From: Streptomyces sp. SW4
Lineage (GTDB): Bacteria > Actinomycetota > Actinomycetes > Streptomycetales > Streptomycetaceae
Direction of reading: 5' to 3'
DNA length: 64,000 nucleotides
Assembly: GCA_003248315.1 (NCBI GenBank)
Contig: QKWM01000004.1
Location: 1,798,001-1,862,000, forward strand
Shown piece after piece: positions 59,997-64,000 of the stretch. The position numbers and the translations under genes are program-made. The notes beneath the pieces were generated by a model. It was not told the DNA's origin, searched no databases, and was given only the letters and a program-made list of their open reading frames with translations. Each line of letters opens with the position of its first letter. The first letter of the stretch is position 1.

Positions 59997-61232
59997 CCCG
60001 CACTCCTCTCCGCACCCCGCCGCCCGGCACCGGCGCCCACGCCCTTCTCGCCGGCACCTCGGCCGCCCGCCTCGTCACCGACGTCGCCGCCCCCGCCGGC
60101 CAGCAGCTCCCGCAGCCGCTCCCAGCCCCGCTCTCGGGTGAACGCCTCCGTGCCCCACCGCAGCGCCGGTACCGTGCGCACCAGCCCCGTCGGGTCCCGA
60201 TCCAGCACATGGACCTCCGCGATGCGACGCCGTCCGGCCCGGTCCCGCACCAGATGCAGGACCACCGACAGGGCCGCCGCCAACTGGCTGTGCAGGGCGG
60301 CCCGGTCGAGCCCCGCCGCCGTGCCCAGCGCCTCCAGCCGGGCCGGTACGTCCGCGGCGGCGTTGGCGTGGACCGTCCCGCAGCCGCCCTCGTGGCCGGT
60401 GTTGAGCGCCGCCAGCAGATGGACGACCTCGGGACCGCGCACCTCGCCGACCACGAGCCGGTCCGGCCGCATGCGCAGCGCCTGGCGCACCAGGTCCTCC
60501 AGGGTCACCAGGCCCGCCCCCTCCTGGTTGGCGGGTCTGGCCTCCAGCCGCACCACGTGCGGGTGATCGGGCCGCAGCTCCGCCGAGTCCTCCGCGAGCA
60601 CGATCCGCTCCCCGGCCCGACGAGCCCGAGCAGGGCGCTCAGCAGCGTCGTCTTGCCACTGCCCGTGCCGCCGCTGACGAGGAAGGACAGCCGGGCCCGC
60701 ACCAGCGACCGGAGGATCCGGTCCCCTCCGGGCGGCACCGTGCCGGCGGTGACCAGTTCACCGAGGGTGAAGGCGCGCGGCCGCACCACCCGCAGTGACA
60801 GACAGGTGCAGCCGACGGCGACGGGCGGCAGCACCGCGTGCAGTCGTGTGCCGTCGGGCAGGCGAGCGTCCACCCACGGCCGGGCGTCGTCCAGTCGCCG
60901 TCCGGCGACGGCGGCCAGGCGCTGGGCCAGCCGTCGTACCGCCCCGGCGTCCGGGAAGGAGACGGCCGTCAGTTCCAGGCCGCCGCCCCGGTCCACCCAG
61001 ACCCGGTCGGGCGCCGACACCAGGACGTCGGTCACCGACGGGTCGCTCAGCAGCGGCTCCAGCGGTCCGCTGCCGACCAGTTCGGAGCGCAGCCGCCGGG
61101 CAGCGCCGAGGATCTCGGCGTCTCCCAGCACCCGCCCCTGCTCCCGCAGGGCCTGCGCCACGCGCGCGGGGTCGGCTCCGCCCCGCTCTCGGCGAGCCAC
61201 CGCCGCACCCCGTCGAGCATCCCCGCGTCCAT
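59990..61232 (-). CDS. TadA/CpaF secretion ATPase, two frame breaks
   Basis: Hexameric ATPase that powers pilus assembly, about 415 residues. ATG 61232 overlaps the stop of the ssd gene (TGATG). N-terminal domain: LLSDPSVTDVLVSAPDRVWV. Walker A: FLVSGGTGSGKTTLLSALL. Asp box and His boxes: VVRLEARPANQEGAGLVTLE, ALRMRPDRLVVGEVRGPEV, NTGHEGGCGTVHANAAADV. Breaks near 61170 and 60615 each need one base. Gly-rich end. Same strand order ssd-tadA-tadB-tadC. Confidence 0.9.
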
Positions 61233-62525
61233 CACGCCTCGCGCCCCCGTCCCAGGTCCGTCCCCGCGTCCGTCTCGCTCTCCGCCCGCGTCACCGGCCG
61301 CGCCCCGTCGGCCACCCCGGTCGCCACCCCGGCAGCGAGCCCGGTCGCCGCTCCGGTCGCCGGCTCGGCCAGCGCCCGCTCCCAGAACTGGCGGCAGAAG
61401 CGGGCCAGCGGTCCGCGGCCGGTCGCGGCCGGCGGCTGCTTCGCCTCGGCCGCGCGGAGCAGACCGGCCTCGACGGGCACCTCACCGGCGAGCGGCAGTC
61501 CGAGCAGCCGGGCCACTTCGCGGTCGTCGAGCCCCGGCGCGTACGGGCCGCGGACGGCGATCCGCAGGTCGCGCAGGACCATGCCGACGGCGGATGCGAC
61601 CCGGCCGGCCGCGGCGACGGCCCGCAGCTCGGCGGGGACGACGAGGAGGCCCAGGTCGAGCTGGGTGAGGATCTCGGCGACTGCGTCGTCGATCCGGCGC
61701 GGCAGGTCGACGACGACCGCGCCGCCCCGTCGCCGGGCGGCGGCCAGCACCGCGCGGACGGCCTGGGGCGGCACGGAGACGCACTCGCCCCGGTCCCAGC
61801 TCAGCACCCGCAGCGAGTGCAGCTCGGGCAGGGACTCCTCCAGCGCGGCGCCCCCGACCCGCCCGCGCGAGGCGGCGAACGCCGGCCACCGCAGCCCCTC
61901 GCTGGTCTCGCCGCCGAGGAGCACGTCGAGCCCGCCGCCGAGCGGGTCGGCGTCCACGAGCAGGGTGCGCAGGCCCTCCCGTGCGGAGGTGACGGCCAGC
62001 GCACAGGCGAGGGTGGAGGCGCCGGCGCCGCCCCGGCCGCCGATGACGCCGACGGTGAGGGCCGGCCGGCCGACGCCCTCGGTGACGTCGGCGATCCGGT
62101 CGATCAGCCACTGCTCGCCGTCGGGCAGCATCAGGACGTGGTCGGCGCCGATCTCGACCGCCCGCTGCCAGACCCCGGGGTCGTCCTGGTCGCGGCCGAC
62201 GAGGACGACTCCGCGCCGGCGGCCGCCCGGGTCCCAGCTCCCGCCCCGGCCCCAGCCCGGTCGGCGCGCCCGTCCCGGGCCCGTGTCCCCCGCGGCTCCC
62301 GCGCCCGCTCCCGCGGCGGGCGGCGTCGTCGCCGACCAGGACGAGGGGCGACGCCTCCCATCCGCCGCCGCGTCCGGGCATCGTGGGATGCACCTCGGGT
62401 GTGGCGCCGGCAGCCGCGCACAGGCGCAGCAGGTCGTCGAGGAGGTCGGTGTCCTCGGTGATGATCAGCGGTGCGGCGGGGCCGCCCGCGGCGGGCGGCG
62501 GGTCGTGTGTGACGGTTCCGGACAT
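61232..62525 (-). CDS. ssd: Ssd/CpaE-like MinD-family protein with degenerate P-loop, frame breaks
   Basis: Septum-site-determining (Ssd)/CpaE-type protein, about 430 residues. ATG 62525 (MSGTVTHDPPPAAGGPAAPL). The receiver-like N-terminal half (IITEDTDLLDDLLRLCAAAG) is broken twice between about 62330 and 62200. The ATPase half reads [20 protein letters not shown]; the usual Lys of K-G-G-x-G-K-[ST] is missing. LLVDADPLGGGLDVLLGGE is the Walker A'/B region. It places the pilus machine or cell-division complex in analogous systems. It leads the Tad-like operon; the 6C RNA lies upstream on the same strand. Confidence 0.82.
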
Positions 62526-62757
62526 GGACTGTGTCCCCTCGGCTGCGTCTCGGGCTTAGGCCCGGGTGAACACCCGGGCGGTCATCCGGGTGCGGACTCC
62601 TGTGAAGCACCGGCGACCGGCCGCGGACGAGCCGCGGCGCAGACCGGCCGAACGCCCCGGACGAACGGAACCGGCCGGGCCGGAACCCGGCGCGGCCGAG
62701 GCGCGTGGGAATCACGGTGCAGCGATCCGGGAAATCGTGTGGATCTTGGTCGATAAC

Positions 62758-62766
62758 TGTGGACAA
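62758..62766 (-). promoter_or_regulatory. Single DnaA box TTGTCCACA
   Basis: Exact match to the Streptomyces DnaA-box consensus on the minus strand. Only one copy is seen here, with one weak neighbour (gtgtggat at about 62737), so it may be a titration or regulatory site, not an origin. Confidence 0.45.
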
Positions 62767-63127
62767 CTCGCTGGATTGTGAATATCTCCCTCACCCGTAC
62801 CGGTGAGCCACGCACAATCCGTGGACGACTCCGTCCGGCTTCCCGGCGCCTCCGGCCCGCCCCCTCTACGCCTCCGGCCCGCCCGCCCCTCGACGCCTCC
62901 GACCCGCCCTCTCGACGTCTCCGACCCGCCCCTTCGACGCCTCCGGCGCGCCCCCCTCGGCGGCCCCCGCACACCCCTCCGCGGCTCCCGTCCGCCCCCT
63001 GGCGCGACTGCCGCAGAGCAGCCCGCCGCACACACAGAGTGACAAGTCAGGCACATGACAACAACCTCGCCCCAAGGGCGGCCACACACCGCCTCAAGGC
63101 GCCAGGAGCCTGGAAAACCCACCCGGA

Positions 63128-63230
63128 CATGCGACGACCCCGCCGGGGGGAGAGCGGGGGTCGTCTCCACGGCCGACTCGGGGGGGGGAGGAGTCGGACC
63201 GGGTTAGCACGGTCGCGAACGATCCGTGAC
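63128..63230 (-). ncRNA. 6C small RNA
   Basis: Actinobacterial 6C RNA, defined by two hairpins with at least six C in each loop. Hairpin 1 (63173-63197, minus strand) has stem CCGACTC/GAGTCGG and loop CTCCCCCCCCC. Hairpin 2 (63133-63165) has a stem of 11-12 bp (GACGACCCCCGC with GCGGGGTCGTC) and a loop with CCCCCC. The position between an ssd-like and a HAD-phosphatase gene equals that of the mycobacterial 6C/B11 RNA (Rv3660c-Rv3661). The 5' end is not resolved; hairpin 2 may also end the transcript. Confidence 0.88.
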
Positions 63231-63301
63231 TTCCATGGTGTACCCGAGAGCCTTCTCAGGCAAACCCACGCGCCCCACCTTACGCCGAATGGGCTGCGCC
63301 T

Positions 63302-64000
63302 ATGCTCAGGGTCGTGGAAAACCACTCCTCGCCCCACTCCATGCCCGCACGGCGGCCTTCTTCGACCTGGACAAGACGGTCATCGCGAAGTCGAGCACGC
63401 TGACGTTCAGCAAGTCCTTCTATCAAGGCGGGCTGATCAACCGCCGGGCCGTCCTGCGGACCGCGTACACCCAGTTCGTCTTCCTCGCGGGCGGCGCCGA
63501 CCACGAGCAGATGGAGCGTATGCGCACGTATCTGTCCGCGCTGTGCCGCGGCTGGAACGTGCAGCAGGTGAAGGACCTCGTCGCCGAGACCCTGCACGAC
63601 CTGATCGACCCGATCATCTACGACGAGGCCGCCTCCCTCATCGAGGAGCACCACACCGCCGGCCGGGACGTCGTGATCGTCTCCACGTCGGGCGCCGAGG
63701 TCGTGGAGCCCATCGGCGAGCTGCTCGGCGCGGACCGCGTCGTGGCGACCCGCATGGTCGTGGGCGACGACGGCTGCTTCACCGGAGAGGTGGAGTACTA
63801 CGCGTACGGCCCGACGAAGGCGGAGGCGATCCGGGAGCTGGCCGCGTCCGAGGGGTACGACCTGTCCCGTTGCTACGCCTACAGCGACTCGGTCACCGAC
63901 CTGCCGATGCTGGAGTCCGTCGGTCATCCGCACGCCGTGAACCCGGACCGGGCGCTGCGCCGCGAGGCGCTCGCCCGCGAGTGGCCGATTCTCGACTTCC
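63302..64000 (+). CDS. HAD-IB family phosphatase (SerB-like), cut by window end
   Basis: HAD hydrolase of the IB subfamily found next to ssd in actinobacteria. Start near ATG 63302 or GTG 63314; one base is lost near 63350, joining ...HSMPA to RTAAFFDLDKTVIAKSST. Motif I FFDLDKTVI (DxDxT), motif II VVIVSTSGAEVVEP, motif III Lys in YGPTKAEAIRELA, motif IV YAYSDSVTDLPMLESVG. About 232 codons are visible; the C-terminal end lies outside. Probably a phosphatase of a small metabolite, with serine or glycerol phosphates the usual guesses. Confidence 0.88.

Larger units (their letters stand above)
62526..63301. other. 776-base gap between ssd and the HAD gene
   Basis: No protein gene seen. Contents: ssd promoter region, a consensus-like DnaA box (62758-62766), an imperfect repeat of about 22 bp built on ctcgacgcctccgacccgcc (62856-62952), and the 6C RNA (about 63128-63230) with both C-rich hairpins on the minus strand. 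Confidence 0.7.

Noticed and set aside
57992..62461. A single + strand reading frame of nearly 1,500 codons across the Tad genes
   Set aside because: It is the antisense shadow of overlapping minus-strand genes with clear motifs; composition is Arg/Ala/Pro-rich with no recognisable domain. Long empty frames are normal in DNA this GC-rich.
62758..62766. Replication origin
   Set aside because: Only one good DnaA box; oriC needs many, with dnaA and dnaN nearby.

Overview
The window is chromosomal DNA of a Streptomyces or a very close relative. The DNA is very GC-rich with strong third-position G/C bias. It carries actinobacterial or Streptomyces hallmarks: bldG with its anti-sigma partner, a tipA-type regulator with its promoter, an XRE/ATP-binding/DUF397 triad, a Zur-type set of cysteine-free ribosomal proteins, a membrane-domain-dTMP kinase fusion, a Tad-like locus and a 6C small RNA. 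From memory, the gene order follows S. coelicolor in two blocks: ftsH to tipA to the zinc-free ribosomal genes, then tRNA-Thr to topA, hppA, bldG and the Tad genes.

One technical fact governs the whole annotation. About 30 of roughly 55 protein genes are broken by one or more single-base losses, usually in or next to a G/C run. Each can be rejoined by adding one base, and the reading frame then resumes with perfect family motifs. Essential genes are affected (tilS, holB, tmk, topA), so these look like sequencing or assembly errors and not real pseudogenes. They are given here as single CDS with the approximate break points.

Layout. 1-3.2 kb: folate genes folB-folK and a DUF3180 membrane protein on +, facing folE on -; between them sits an orphan intein-like Hint/LAGLIDADG gene. 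3.2-10.3 kb (-): ftsH, hpt, tilS, a zinc metalloprotease and dacB, a housekeeping run. 10.3-15 kb: ppa, a ThrE-type exporter, a DedA protein, a small secreted protein. 14.5-18.9 kb (-): tipA, a PPOX/F420-type oxidoreductase, a drug-type ABC exporter with a PadR regulator, DinB. 19-22.8 kb: aldehyde dehydrogenase and the XRE/ATP-binding/DUF397 triad, with a nearly identical 29-bp element upstream of two members. 23-25.5 kb: divergent operons for S18, a CobW-like protein, L31, L33 and for L28, S14 around a Zur-like box. 25.7-30.3 kb: a lipoprotein, DUF2786, an HTH-Clp_N protein with a leaderless self-operator promoter, a PolA-like polymerase. 30.4-37.2 kb: a large SARP-NB-TPR regulator, an MFS exporter and its divergent LysR regulator.

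37.2-47.5 kb: tRNA-Thr(CGT), a secreted alpha/beta-hydrolase, holB, the tmk fusion and topA. 47.8-53 kb: a small membrane protein, an NPPF methyltransferase, a lipoprotein and the proton-pumping pyrophosphatase. 53.3-56.8 kb: anti-sigma factor, bldG, and an MrfA/YprA-type helicase. 56.9-62.5 kb (-): an Ssd/CpaE-like protein, TadA, TadB, TadC, a DUF4244 pilin-like peptide and two TadE-like proteins, mostly overlapping by a few bases. 62.5-64 kb: a 6C RNA lies between ssd and a HAD phosphatase gene cut by the window end.

The most interesting signals are regulatory: the shared 29-bp element of the triad, the two palindromes placed on the -35 and -10 of the HTH-Clp_N gene, the paired PadR operators, the tipA operator, and the 6C RNA in its conserved place. 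Several unusual tandem repeats, coding and non-coding, are also recorded.
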